A stretch of 64,000 bases of DNA from Kineococcus terrestris (lineage in GTDB: Bacteria > Actinomycetota > Actinomycetes > Actinomycetales > Kineococcaceae). The notes beneath the pieces were generated by a model. That model saw only the letters and a list, made by a program, of their open reading frames with translations, was not told where the DNA came from and made no database searches. Location: the NCBI RefSeq assembly GCF_041020765.1, contig NZ_JBEUEJ010000019.1; one strand, given 5' to 3'. Positions 47,266 through 55,728 of the stretch are shown here, in pieces; the stretch's first letter is position 1, and the number at the start of each line of letters is the position of its first letter. The translations under genes and the position numbers were made by a program.

Positions 47266-49308
47266 GTGCGATCCAGGACGTCCCCCCGCACCCTCGCCTG
47301 GTCGGCGGCGCTGCTCGTCGGGGCCGGCGCGCTCGTCGCCGCCGTGCCCGCGGTCAGCTCCCCCGAGGCCCCCGCCGAGCCGGCCGGCGCCGCCTACGTC
47401 GCCGACGTGGAGGTGCTGCGCGAGGCCGGTGCCACGACCAGCTCCACCGGCGAGCAGGTGCTGCGCGGCACCGTGTTCGAGGACGGCGACCGCGACGGCC
47501 GCAGCGACGGCGAGACCGGTGTGCCCGGCGTCGCCGTCTCCAACGGCCGCGACGTCGTCGTCACCGACGAGCGCGGCCGCTACGAGCTGCCCGTCTTCGA
47601 GGGCATGACGGCCTTCGTCACCCAGCCCGCCGGCTGGCAGGTCCCGGTCGACGAGGACGGCGTCGCGCGGTTCCACTACACGCACCTGCCGAACGGCACC
47701 CCGCAGGACCTGCGCTTCGGCGGCCTGGAGCCCACCGGCCCGCTGCCGTCCGCGGTGAACTTCCCGCTGGTGCGCGGCGGCGCCGCCGAGGGCGAGGCCG
47801 CCCGCTGCACCGTCACCGCCGACTTCCAGACCTACAGCGGCCGCGAGCTCGGCTTCGCCCGCGACGGCCTCATGGCCGACCTGGCCCGCAGCTCCAACAC
47901 CGAGTGCGGCGCCCTGCTGCTCGGCGACGTGGCCGGCGACGACCTGGGCCTGTACCCGCGCATCAAGGAGGTCCTCAGCCTCGCGGGCGTGCCGCTGCGG
48001 TTCGTCCCGGGCAACCACGACCTCGACCTGGACTCCACCGACCCCGAGCACTCGATGGACACGTTCCGCCAGCACGTGGGGCCGGAGACGTACTCCTACG
48101 ACGTCGGCGACACCCACTTCGTCGCGCTCAACAACGTCAAGTACCCGTGCACGCCGGAGGACAACGCCGACGGCGCGCGCCCGCACTGCGACGACCCGGA
48201 GAACAGCCCCCGCTACAACGGCGAGCTGGGCGAGCGGCAGCTGGAGTGGCTGGAGAACGACCTGGCCCTCGTCCCCGAGGACAAGCTGGTCGTCGTCGCC
48301 ACCCACATCCCGCTCGTCTCCTTCGCCGACGCGGCCTCCACGCAGCACTCCACCCGCGACGTGCAGAAGCTGTACGAGCTGCTCGAGGGGCGCAAGGCGC
48401 TGTCGATGTCCGGGCACACCCACTCCACCGAGCGCATGGTCGCCGGCGACTCCTACGCCGGGTGGCAGGAGGCCGTCGGCGTCTCCGAGCTGCCGTTCCC
48501 GAACATCGTCGCCGGCGCCCCCAGCGGCGACTGGTACTCCGGCGACCTCGACGTCGACGGCCGGCCGATGGCCCTGCAGCGCGACGGCGCCCGCCCCGGG
48601 TACCTCACGCTCGACCTGCAGGGCGGGGAGTTCCGCGACACCTGGCGCACGATCGGCGAGTCCGACGACGAGCAGCTGGCCGTCGCCGTGAACTCCCCGC
48701 GCTGGCGCGAGTGGTTCGACACCCTGAACACCTGGGCCGACGAGCGCGACGCCGGTGACCACCGCACCCCGCCGCCCGTCAACGTCAACGACCTCGGCGA
48801 CCCGGGCGTCGTCACCCGCGACGACCTCGCGAACCGCACCTGGCTGACCGCGAACGTCTGGTACGGCTCCAGCGACACCACCGTCGAAGTCTCCGTCGAC
48901 GGCGGCGAGCCCGTGGTCGCCGAGCGCACCCAGCAGGCCGACGGCGAGGCCCCGCGCGTGGGCGCCGAGTGGGCCGACCCGGCCGCCGCGACCCGCCAGC
49001 TGCAGGTCGCCCGCCACGCGTTCGAGTCCACCTCCGGCGACGAGTACGCGCAGGGCTTCGAGCTGTACGCCGGGAACACCTACGGCCCCGGCCCGGCCCA
49101 GCCCGGCAACAACGTCGCCGACCGCACCACGCACCTGTGGCGCTACCAGCTGCCCGCCGACCTCGCGCTCGGCGTGCACAGCGCCGAGGTGACGGTCACC
49201 GACCACCTCGGGCGCACCTACAGCGAGACGCACACCTTCGAGGTGCGCGAGGAGGTCCCGCAGCAGGGCTTCCGCACCGAGCTGTTCTCCGACGGCGACG
49301 AGGACTGA
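47266..49308 (+). CDS. Secreted calcineurin-like metallophosphoesterase (680 aa)
   Basis: Signal peptide (RSRTSPRTLAWSAALLVGAGALVAAVPAVSS). Residues about 60-150 are a beta-sandwich of the kind found before the catalytic domain (GTVFEDGDRDGRSDGETGVPGV, resembling SdrD-B/CarboxypepD folds). Catalytic metallophosphatase region: LLLGDVAGDD, VPGNHDLDLD, VVATHIPL, MSGHTHSTE. C-terminal third is a further beta domain. Acts outside the cell on phosphate esters, unknown exactly. The Pho-box-like site upstream implies induction by phosphate starvation. Confidence 0.9.
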   Translation: MRSRTSPRTLAWSAALLVGAGALVAAVPAVSSPEAPAEPAGAAYVADVEVLREAGATTSSTGEQVLRGTVFEDGDRDGRSDGETGVPGVAVSNGRDVVVTDERGRYELPVFEGMTAFVTQPAGWQVPVDEDGVARFHYTHLPNGTPQDLRFGGLEPTGPLPSAVNFPLVRGGAAEGEAARCTVTADFQTYSGRELGFARDGLMADLARSSNTECGALLLGDVAGDDLGLYPRIKEVLSLAGVPLRFVPGNHDLDLDSTDPEHSMDTFRQHVGPETYSYDVGDTHFVALNNVKYPCTPEDNADGARPHCDDPENSPRYNGELGERQLEWLENDLALVPEDKLVVVATHIPLVSFADAASTQHSTRDVQKLYELLEGRKALSMSGHTHSTERMVAGDSYAGWQEAVGVSELPFPNIVAGAPSGDWYSGDLDVDGRPMALQRDGARPGYLTLDLQGGEFRDTWRTIGESDDEQLAVAVNSPRWREWFDTLNTWADERDAGDHRTPPPVNVNDLGDPGVVTRDDLANRTWLTANVWYGSSDTTVEVSVDGGEPVVAERTQQADGEAPRVGAEWADPAAATRQLQVARHAFESTSGDEYAQGFELYAGNTYGPGPAQPGNNVADRTTHLWRYQLPADLALGVHSAEVTVTDHLGRTYSETHTFEVREEVPQQGFRTELFSDGDED

Positions 49309-49324
49309 CCCCCGCTCGACCGTC

Positions 49325-49364
49325 CGGCCGCCGTCCCGCGTCGCACGACGCGGGGCGGCGGCCG
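49325..49364. terminator. Bidirectional hairpin between phosphoesterase and LysR gene
   Basis: Stem of 8 + 9 base pairs (CGGCCGCC and CCCGCGTCG with their complements) with one 2-by-2 internal mismatch (GT/GC) and loop CA, placed between the two convergent stops. Confidence 0.7.
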
Positions 49365-49378
49365 CGCGTCCGGGCGCC

Positions 49379-50260
49379 TCAGCCCGCCGCGCGCGCCAGC
49401 CGCCAGAACTCGCGCACCGCGGGCGCGGCGGGCGTCCCGGCCCGGCGCACCAGCTGCACCCGCGCCCGCAGCGCCGGGCGCACGACCCGCAGGACCCCGC
49501 AGCGCGCCGGGTCCAGCCCCGCGGCCAGCGAGGCCGGCACCAGCGCCGCCCCCAGCCCGCCGGCGGCCAGCTCCACGGCCGTGGCCGGCGAGCTGGCCTC
49601 CACCGCCACCCGCGGCACCAGGCCCGCCGCCGCGCACGCCTCCTCCAGCACCGCGCGGATCCCGCCACCGCGCGGCGGGCACACCAGCGGGTGCTCCAGC
49701 AGGTCCACCAGGGGCGTCGTGCGCCGCCGCGGCGGCAGCGCGCCCGCCGCCAGCACCGCCACGACCTCCTCCTCGGCCAGCACCTGACCCGTCAGCCCGG
49801 CCGGGGTGCCCGGGCCCGTGGCGACCCAGGCCACGTCCAGCGAGCCGTCGAGGACCGCCCGCTGCAGCGCCGCTGCGTCGGCCTCCACGACCGTCAGCTC
49901 CACCCCGGGGGCGCGCTCGCGGAAGGCGCGCAGCACCCCGGTGAACGGCTCGGGGGCCGAGGCCAGCAGCAACCCCACCCGCAGGCTGCCGCGCAGCAGG
50001 CCGCTCAGCTCGGCCACGTGCTCGCGCACCGCGGCCGCCGCGGCCAGCGCCGCCCGCGCGTGCGGCAGCGCGGCCTCGCCCGCGGCGGTCAGCCGCACCC
50101 CGCGCGGGGTGCGCTCCAGCAGCGGCTGGCCGACCTCCCGCTCCAGCTTGCGCACCTGCACGCTCACCCCGGGCTGCGCCACCCGCAGGTGCGCGGCCGC
50201 CGCCGTGAACCCACCCCCGTCGACCACCGCCACGAAGTGCTCCAGCTGCCGCAGCTCCAT
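49379..50260 (-). CDS. LysR family transcriptional regulator (293 aa)
   Basis: N-terminal LysR winged HTH (MELRQLEHFVAVVDGGGFTAAAAHLRVAQPGVSVQVRKLER) followed by a periplasmic-binding-like effector domain (SLRVGLLLASAPEPFTGVLRAF, VLAEEEVVAVLAAGALPP). Full family length. Divergent from the SnoaL-like gene at 50331, and a palindrome in the gap (50283-50297) is a reasonable binding site, so it probably controls that gene and itself. Effector unknown. Confidence 0.92.
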   Translation of the reverse strand: MELRQLEHFVAVVDGGGFTAAAAHLRVAQPGVSVQVRKLEREVGQPLLERTPRGVRLTAAGEAALPHARAALAAAAAVREHVAELSGLLRGSLRVGLLLASAPEPFTGVLRAFRERAPGVELTVVEADAAALQRAVLDGSLDVAWVATGPGTPAGLTGQVLAEEEVVAVLAAGALPPRRRTTPLVDLLEHPLVCPPRGGGIRAVLEEACAAAGLVPRVAVEASSPATAVELAAGGLGAALVPASLAAGLDPARCGVLRVVRPALRARVQLVRRAGTPAAPAVREFWRLARAAG

Positions 50261-50282
50261 ACCGGGAGGTTATGGCAGCGGT

Positions 50283-50297
50283 CACGAACCGGTCGTG
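50283..50297. promoter_or_regulatory. Candidate LysR binding palindrome
   Basis: CACGA-ACCGG-TCGTG, perfect 5-bp arms, 23 bases upstream of the LysR start and 34 before the SnoaL-like gene. Confidence 0.45.
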
Positions 50298-50330
50298 GAC
50301 GTCTGGGCTGCCCGGGGGCACGGTGGAGGC

Positions 50331-50735
50331 GTGGACACCACCGACGAGACGACCACGACCCCGACCACGACCCCGACCACGACCCCGGGCGACCCCGCCG
50401 CGACGGCCCGCGCCGTCGCCACCGCGTACCTCGCCGCCTGGCAGGACGGCGACCTCGCGACGCTGGAGCGGCTGCTCGCCGATGACGTCGTGTTCACCGG
50501 GCCCGGCGGGTCCCTGGCCGGGCGCGGGCCGTGCCTGGAGGGCCTGCGCGCGATGGCCGGCAGCGTCGAGCGCATCGACGTCGTCCGCCAGGTCGCCGAG
50601 GGCGAGGAGGTGGTGACCTGGTACGACATGACCCGCACCGGTGGCGTGGTCGTGCCGACCGTGAACTCCTCGCGCGTGCGCGCCGGCCGCATCGAGGAGA
50701 TCCGCGTCCTGTTCGACACCGGGCCCCTCGGCTGA
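50331..50735 (+). CDS. SnoaL-like (NTF2 fold) protein (134 aa)
   Basis: After a low-complexity Thr/Pro N-terminus (three TTTP units) comes a typical NTF2-like cone domain: ARAVATAYLAAWQDGDLATLERLLADDVVF, SLAGRGPCLEGLRAM and RAGRIEEIRVLFD. Family members are polyketide cyclases, isomerases or non-enzymatic binding proteins, so no reaction can be assigned. GTG 50331 follows GGTGGAGGC. Divergent from LysR regulator. Confidence 0.82.
   Translation: MDTTDETTTTPTTTPTTTPGDPAATARAVATAYLAAWQDGDLATLERLLADDVVFTGPGGSLAGRGPCLEGLRAMAGSVERIDVVRQVAEGEEVVTWYDMTRTGGVVVPTVNSSRVRAGRIEEIRVLFDTGPLG
50351..50386 (+). repeat. Three perfect 12-bp tandem repeats inside a CDS
   Basis: Three copies of GACCACGACCCC, encoding the Thr/Pro-rich (TTTP) N-terminal spacer of the SnoaL-like protein; prone to copy-number change without frameshift. 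Confidence 0.9.
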
Positions 50736-50798
50736 CCCCCGCCGGGGCAGACTGCCCCCGCAGCCGCCCGCCCGGGCCGGCGCGGGGGAGGGGGACCG

Positions 50799-51659
50799 GT
50801 GCCGGACGAACCGACGCGGGTGGTGCGCTGCGACCGCGGCGACGTGGAGCTCCGGTTCGCCGGGCCTCGCGGCGCCGACGTCGTCCTGCTCCTGCACGGC
50901 GGGCACTTCCGCGCCGGGCTGCCGCTGGGGGAAGCCGCGTTCCTCGCCGCCGGGCACCGCCTCCTCGTGCCCTCCCGGCCCGGCTACGGGCACACCGCCC
51001 CGGCCGCCGGACCCGGCCCGGAAGCCTTCGCCGACACCCTCGCCGAGCTGTGCGAGCGCACCGGGACGGGGACGCTGCGCGCCGTCGTCGGCGTGTCCGC
51101 GGGCGGGCCCACCGCCGTCGCCCTCGCCGCCCGCCACCCCGGCCTCGTGCGCTCCCTCGTCCTGCACTCCGCGCGCGCCGACCTGCCCTTCCCCGACGGC
51201 GCCGCCCGGATCGCCGCGCGGGTCGCGTTCACCCCCCGCGCCGAGGCCGCCACGTGGGCGGCGAGCGGGGCGTTCCTGCGGCGGTTCCCCGGCGCGGGGC
51301 TGCGCTCGGTGCTCGGGCCGCTGTCCACCCTGCCGGCCGGGCGGGTCCTCGCGGACCTGACCGGCGCCGAGTGCGCCGAGCTCGTGGACGTGCTCTCGCG
51401 CATGCGCTCCGGCGCCGGGTTCGCCGCCGACCTGCGCGAGCGCGTCGACCCCGGCCCGGCCCGGGCGGTGCGCGTGCCGGCGCTCGTCGTCGCCTCCCGC
51501 ACCGACGGGCAGGTGCGCTTCGCCCACGCCGAGCGGTGGGCCGCGCTCGTGCCCGGCGCCGTCCTCGCCGAGAGCCCGGCCCTCAGCCACCTGCTCTGGT
51601 ACGGCTCCGGCGCCGCCGAGACCGCCCGGCTGACGGAGCGGTTCCTCGCCGCCGCGTGA
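50799..51659 (+). CDS. Alpha/beta hydrolase (286 aa)
   Basis: Alpha/beta hydrolase fold: oxyanion loop VVLLLHGGHFRAG, nucleophile elbow VVGVSAGGPTAVALAARHP, Asp loop VPALVVASRTDGQVRF and His in PALSHLLWYG. Cytosolic, no signal peptide. GTG 50799 follows GGGGGAGGGGG. Ends three bases before the convergent hydrolase gene. Substrate not identifiable. Confidence 0.87.
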   Translation: MPDEPTRVVRCDRGDVELRFAGPRGADVVLLLHGGHFRAGLPLGEAAFLAAGHRLLVPSRPGYGHTAPAAGPGPEAFADTLAELCERTGTGTLRAVVGVSAGGPTAVALAARHPGLVRSLVLHSARADLPFPDGAARIAARVAFTPRAEAATWAASGAFLRRFPGAGLRSVLGPLSTLPAGRVLADLTGAECAELVDVLSRMRSGAGFAADLRERVDPGPARAVRVPALVVASRTDGQVRFAHAERWAALVPGAVLAESPALSHLLWYGSGAAETARLTERFLAAA

Positions 51660-51662
51660 GCC

Positions 51663-52376
51663 TCAGCCGCCGTCGGCGACGCGCGCCAGGACCTCCGCGA
51701 GGTCGCCCGGGCGCGACCACATCGGCCAGTGCCCCGTCGGCAGGTCCACGTACGCCGGGTGCTCCAGCTCGGTCAGGCCCGCGAGGAACGGCACCCCCTG
51801 CGCCACCAGGTCCCGCACCTGCCGGGACGTCATCGAGCAGCACACGACCGTCGTCGGGACGCCGCGCCGGGAACCGTCGCCCAGCGGCGGCGCCTCGCGC
51901 AGCGCGGCCCCCGGCTCCGGCACCGCCCGGCGGCGGAACTCCGCCCGCTGCTGCGGCGACAGCCCCGCCAGGCTGCTGCCGTCGGCCTCCAGCTCCTCGT
52001 CCGGGGGCAGCGGGTGCTCGGCGTCCGGGAACCCCTCGCCCAGCGCGCCCGTGCCCGGGCCGGAGTCGACGTAGACGACGGCCGCGAGGCGGTCCGCGAC
52101 CCGGTCGGTGGCTGCGTACCCGGGGAAGCCCGCGCCGCTGTGCAGCACCAGCACCGCGCGCTCACCCGTGCGGTCCGCGGCGTCCGCCACGGCCGCGGCG
52201 ACCGCCCCGACGTGGTCGGCGATCCGCACCGCGCCCCGGTCGGGGTGGTCCGGTTCCAGGCCCGGCAGGGTCAGCGCGGTGACGTCGTGGCCCGCGGCGC
52301 GCAGGGCGGCGGCCACCTCGTCCCACGCCCACGCGCCCAGCCAGAACCCGGGGACGAGGACCAGCGGCGCGCTCAC
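51663..52376 (-). CDS. Alpha/beta hydrolase, EstP/RsbQ-like (237 aa)
   Basis: Compact hydrolase: VLVPGFWLGAWAWDEVAAALRAAGHDVTALTLPGLEP, then nucleophile elbow VLVLHSGAGFPGYAATDRV (His-Ser-Gly-Ala-Gly), VYVDSGPG and C-terminal TGHWPMWSRP with the catalytic His. Similar to plant-esterase-like and salicylate-esterase-like proteins. GTG 52376 is chosen because a TACCGT -10 box stands seven bases upstream (leaderless); upstream frame is open but low complexity. Convergent with another hydrolase. Confidence 0.85.
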   Translation of the reverse strand: MSAPLVLVPGFWLGAWAWDEVAAALRAAGHDVTALTLPGLEPDHPDRGAVRIADHVGAVAAAVADAADRTGERAVLVLHSGAGFPGYAATDRVADRLAAVVYVDSGPGTGALGEGFPDAEHPLPPDEELEADGSSLAGLSPQQRAEFRRRAVPEPGAALREAPPLGDGSRRGVPTTVVCCSMTSRQVRDLVAQGVPFLAGLTELEHPAYVDLPTGHWPMWSRPGDLAEVLARVADGG

Positions 52377-52383
52377 CAGCGAC

Positions 52384-52389
52384 ACGGTA
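52384..52389 (-). promoter_or_regulatory. -10 box of leaderless hydrolase gene
   Basis: TACCGT on the minus strand, seven bases before the GTG at 52376. Confidence 0.5.
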
Positions 52390-52479
52390 GGGACGGTGCG
52401 CGGGCGGGGGAAGGTCCTGCGCGGCGGAGCTGTCAGCCCGCCGGGAAGCCGCCGCCCGCCGCGCGCGTTGCACCCCGTC

Positions 52480-52905
52480 GTGGGCGAGGACATCCGGGTG
52501 GGGCCGCGGCTGACGGTCCCCGCGAGCGAGCTGGGCGTGCGGTTCTCGCGCGCCGGCGGCCCCGGCGGTCAGGGCGTCAACACCACCGACAGCCGCGTCG
52601 AGCTGTCCTTCGACGTCGCCCGTTCCACCGCGCTGCCGGAGCCGCTGCGCGAGCGGGCCCTGCAGCGCCTCGCCGGCCGCCTGTCCGGCGGCGTCCTCAC
52701 CGTCGTGGCCGCCGAGCACCGCTCCCAGCTGCAGAACCGCCGCGCCGCCGGCGAGCGCCTGGCCGCCCTGCTCGCCGAGGCCGTCGCCCCCGGCCCGCGC
52801 GCCCGCCGGCCCACCCGGCCCACCCGCGGTTCGCAACGCCGCCGCCTGGACGGCAAGAAGCGCCGCGGCGAGGTGAAGCGGCTGCGGCGCAGCGCGGACG
52901 ACTAG
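52480..52905 (+). CDS. arfB: ArfB/YaeJ-like peptide chain release factor homologue (141 aa)
   Basis: Codon-independent release factor: catalytic GGQ in SRAGGPGGQGVNTTDSRVEL (about 29-31), followed by a compact domain and an Arg/Lys-rich C-terminal tail (RPTRPTRGSQRRRLDGKKRR) that in ArfB enters the empty mRNA channel of stalled ribosomes. Start at GTG 52480; a TTG 12 bases upstream is possible. Length is typical of the family. Divergent from a hydrolase, convergent with the siderophore-binding gene. Confidence 0.9.
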   Translation: MGEDIRVGPRLTVPASELGVRFSRAGGPGGQGVNTTDSRVELSFDVARSTALPEPLRERALQRLAGRLSGGVLTVVAAEHRSQLQNRRAAGERLAALLAEAVAPGPRARRPTRPTRGSQRRRLDGKKRRGEVKRLRRSADD

Positions 52906-52924
52906 CCGGGCAGCCGGGCCGGGG

Positions 52925-53884
52925 TCAGCGCACCGCGGCGGTGACGATCTCGCCGAGGAGCCGGGTGTTGGGCTCGACGGTCAGGACGGAGTCGAAGTAG
53001 AACCGGTGGGAATCGTCCTCGCGGACGTCGACGACCCCTCCGGCGCGGACGACCTCCAGCGACCGGAAGACGTCCGAGGCCTTCAGCTCCGGGGTCCCGT
53101 CGGTCTCCGGGCCGAAGTTCAGCAGCAGCAGCAGGTCGCCGTCCGCCAGGGGGACGTTCTCCGCGGACAGGAGGTTCACCGCCTCGCCCGCGGTGTCCGG
53201 GGCGGGCAGCGGCGCCAGGCCGAGGGCGGCGGCGGCCTTCCCGAGCGGGGAGTCGCTGTTGAGCAGGTAGACGCTGCCGTCGGGGAACGCGGTCAGGGCC
53301 TGCACGCGAAGGCCCCGCGCCTCCGCGGGCATCCCGGCGGCCAGCGCCGCGACGGCCGCGTCCCGCTCGCCCAGCAGCTCCTGCGCCCGCTCCTCCCTCC
53401 CCACCGCCGCGGCCACCTGGCGCAGGTTCTCGCGCCAGTCGATGAAGCTGGTCGCGACGGTGGGGGCGATCGCGGAGTAGAGGGGCATCGACTCGTCGGT
53501 GGCGAAACCGTCCTGCACGAGCAGCAGGTCCGGCTGCCAGACCGCCAGGCGCTCGAAGTTCGTCTCGCCGCTGGCCAGGGGGTAGGTCTCCACACCGGCC
53601 GCGAGGTCGCGCACCCAGGGCCGCAGGGGGTCGTTGCGCTGGCCGAAGCCGACCGGCCGCACGCCCAGCGCGAGCAGCGAGCACAGCTCGCCGCCGTCGG
53701 TGCCGCAGACGACGCGCTGCGGCGCGGCGGGCACCTCCGTCTCCCCGAGCTCGTGCCGCACCGTCCGCGGGAAACCGCCCGCCGCCGCGGCGACGGCGCC
53801 CGGGGGTGTCGCGCGCTGCTCCCCGCACGCGGTCAGGCCCGCGAGGGCGGCGGAGCCGAGCAGCAGGGAGCGGCGGGACAGCAC
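52925..53884 (-). CDS. Iron-siderophore ABC transporter substrate-binding lipoprotein (319 aa)
   Basis: Lipoprotein signal with Tat-like start (MLSRRSLLLGSAALAGLTAC, lipobox LTAC) and a FhuD/FecB-type periplasmic-binding fold: TEVPAAPQRVVCG, LLALGVRPVGFG, WQPDLLLVQDGFATDE, TVEPNTRLLGEIV. It would capture ferric siderophores outside the membrane. An IdeR/DmdR-type box 79-97 bases upstream implies iron repression. No permease or ATPase gene is adjacent, so its partner transporter must lie elsewhere. Confidence 0.9.
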   Translation of the reverse strand: MLSRRSLLLGSAALAGLTACGEQRATPPGAVAAAAGGFPRTVRHELGETEVPAAPQRVVCGTDGGELCSLLALGVRPVGFGQRNDPLRPWVRDLAAGVETYPLASGETNFERLAVWQPDLLLVQDGFATDESMPLYSAIAPTVATSFIDWRENLRQVAAAVGREERAQELLGERDAAVAALAAGMPAEARGLRVQALTAFPDGSVYLLNSDSPLGKAAAALGLAPLPAPDTAGEAVNLLSAENVPLADGDLLLLLNFGPETDGTPELKASDVFRSLEVVRAGGVVDVREDDSHRFYFDSVLTVEPNTRLLGEIVTAAVR

Positions 53885-53962
53885 GGGCGCCTCCGGGCGG
53901 GTGGGGCGACGGGTCGTCGCGCCGACGGGAACGGTCCCGGCGCGGGTCGACCGCCGGGAACC

Positions 53963-53981
53963 GGAGGTGAGGCTAACCTAC
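53963..53981 (-). promoter_or_regulatory. IdeR/DmdR-type iron box
   Basis: 19-mer matching the consensus TTAGGTTAGGCTAACCTAA at 15 of 19 positions (mismatches at 1, 2, 7 and 19). Upstream of the siderophore-binding gene, just after the DNA-polymerase stop codon. Confidence 0.85.
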
Positions 53982-53984
53982 CTC

Positions 53985-55694
53985 TCACACCTCCGACCAG
54001 CGCCGCACCACCGACGCCTCGGCGACGAACCGGGCCCCGCTGCCCGGCGCCCACCACCCCGCGGCGGCCGTCAGCGCCCGCTCCAGCAGCGCCACCGCCC
54101 GCGCGGCGTCCGCCTCCGGCACGTGCAGCAGCAGCTCGTCGTGCAGGCACAGCACCACCCGCCCGCCGGTGCCCGCCAGCCCGGCGCGCACCGTCACCGC
54201 CCACGCCTTGAACAGCTCCGCCGCCGAGCCCTGCACGACGGCGTTGCGGGCGAACCGCCCGCGCGCGGCCACCGCCTCCGCCGAGGCGGCCGGCGCCCCG
54301 CCCGTGCGCACCAGCCGCCCGCCGTGCGTGCGCACCGAGCGGCCCTCCCGGCCCGCGGCCTCCGCGGCGCGCAGGTGCGCCAGCGCCCGCGGGTAGGCGC
54401 GCTCCATCCGCTCCAGCGCCCGGCCCGCCGCCCCCGACGTCTGCCCGTACATCGCCGCCAGCACCGCCACCTTCGCCGTCGGCCGGTCCACCCCCAGCGC
54501 CGCCGCCACGGGCGCGTACAGGTCCTCGTCGGCGGTGGCGCGCAGCAGGCCCTCGTCGCCGGAGACCGCGGCCAGCACCCGCGGCTCCACCTGCCCCAGG
54601 TCCGCGCGCACCAGCACGTGCCCCGGCTCGGCGGCCACCACTGGGCGCAGCTCCGCGGGCAGGTTGTGCAGGCCCGCCTGCGCCGTCATCCGCCCCGCGG
54701 CCGCGTCGGCCGCCGACCAGCGCCCCCGCAGCCGCCCGTCGGCGCCCACGTGCGCGTCCAGCCACGCGTACCCGTACGTCGTCGCCACCCGCTCGGCGCG
54801 CCGGTGGTGCAGCAGCGCCCGCGCCAGCCGGCCCGTCGCCGGGTCCGCGGTCAGCCGCTCCAGCCGCCACGAGCGGGTGTCCGGCAGGTCCACGCCCCGC
54901 GCGCGCAGCGCCGCGAGCACCGCGGCCGGCGAGCGCAGGTCCACCGCGCCCGGCTCGACGCCCAGCGCCGCCAGCACCGGGGCGTCGCGCGCGGCGCGGG
55001 CGGCGCGCTCCTCGGCCTCCGAGCGCGGGCGCGGACCCACCAGGGCGCCCAGCAGCTCCTCGGCGGCGCGCACGTCCACCGGCAGGCCCGTCACCTCCAG
55101 CTCCACGGCCAGCAGCGCGGCCGCCGACTCCGACCACGCCGTGGACAGGGCGTGCCCGTCCAGCGCCGCGCGCTGCCGGGCGGCCACCTCCAGCGCCAGC
55201 TGCGCCCACCGGAGCGCCCGCCCGGCGCGCACGGCGGCGGGCTCGTCCGCGGCCAGCGCGCGCCCCGACGTCCACGCCGCCGTGAGGGCGCCGTCCGGGC
55301 CCACCGGCCCGTCGCCGCCGCCCCCGCCGTCGAGGTCCAGCTCCAGCAGGCCCGTGCCGTGCGCGGGGCGCGGGCGGCGCGAGGGCTCCGGCGGTTCGGG
55401 CAGGCCGTGCGCGGCCGCGTGCACCGCCGCCGGGTCCTCCCGCCCACCGCCGTGCAGCAGCCGGTGCACCGCGGCCAGGTCGTGCGCGCGGGCCAGGTGC
55501 AGCCCCGCGCCCACCAGCGGCGCCGCCCCGCGCGCGGACCACAGCACCCAGCGCGGCCCGTCCGCCTCCCGCGCGGCCACCGCCGCCGCCAGCGCGTCCG
55601 GCCCGCCGTGGACCACCTGCGCGTCCCCGTCCCCGGCGAGCACCGCCAGCCCGTCCAGGGCGACGAGCGCGAGGGGGGCGGGGGCCGGGGGCAC
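53985..55694 (-). CDS. Family A DNA polymerase, short form with degenerate exonuclease region (569 aa)
   Basis: Actinobacterial 'bifunctional 3'-5' exonuclease/DNA polymerase' type. Palm motifs are intact: motif A LVRADLGQVEPRVLA (Asp and Glu), motif B RPTAKVAVLAAMYGQ (Arg and Lys of helix O; Leu at the E. coli F762 position), motif C LHDELLLHV. The N-terminal 170 residues show no visible DEDD exonuclease residues. No 5' nuclease domain. Distinct from a full-length PolA, which must be elsewhere. GTG 55694 is probably leaderless. Confidence 0.85.
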   Translation of the reverse strand: MPPAPAPLALVALDGLAVLAGDGDAQVVHGGPDALAAAVAAREADGPRWVLWSARGAAPLVGAGLHLARAHDLAAVHRLLHGGGREDPAAVHAAAHGLPEPPEPSRRPRPAHGTGLLELDLDGGGGGDGPVGPDGALTAAWTSGRALAADEPAAVRAGRALRWAQLALEVAARQRAALDGHALSTAWSESAAALLAVELEVTGLPVDVRAAEELLGALVGPRPRSEAEERAARAARDAPVLAALGVEPGAVDLRSPAAVLAALRARGVDLPDTRSWRLERLTADPATGRLARALLHHRRAERVATTYGYAWLDAHVGADGRLRGRWSAADAAAGRMTAQAGLHNLPAELRPVVAAEPGHVLVRADLGQVEPRVLAAVSGDEGLLRATADEDLYAPVAAALGVDRPTAKVAVLAAMYGQTSGAAGRALERMERAYPRALAHLRAAEAAGREGRSVRTHGGRLVRTGGAPAASAEAVAARGRFARNAVVQGSAAELFKAWAVTVRAGLAGTGGRVVLCLHDELLLHVPEADAARAVALLERALTAAAGWWAPGSGARFVAEASVVRRWSEV

Positions 55695-55700
55695 CGGCCC

Positions 55701-55706
55701 ATCCTG
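55701..55706 (-). promoter_or_regulatory. -10-like box of the DNA polymerase gene
   Basis: CAGGAT on the minus strand, six bases before the GTG at 55694; overlaps the hairpin at 55704-55723. Confidence 0.35.
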
Positions 55707-55723
55707 TCGGCCGTCCCCGACAG
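55704..55723 (-). terminator. Hairpin between FemAB-like and DNA-polymerase genes
   Basis: Perfect 7-bp stem CTGTCGG/CCGACAG, loop of six bases, directly after the FemAB-like stop; it could instead serve as a protein-binding site on the polymerase promoter. Confidence 0.4.
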
Positions 55724-55728
55724 CTCCC

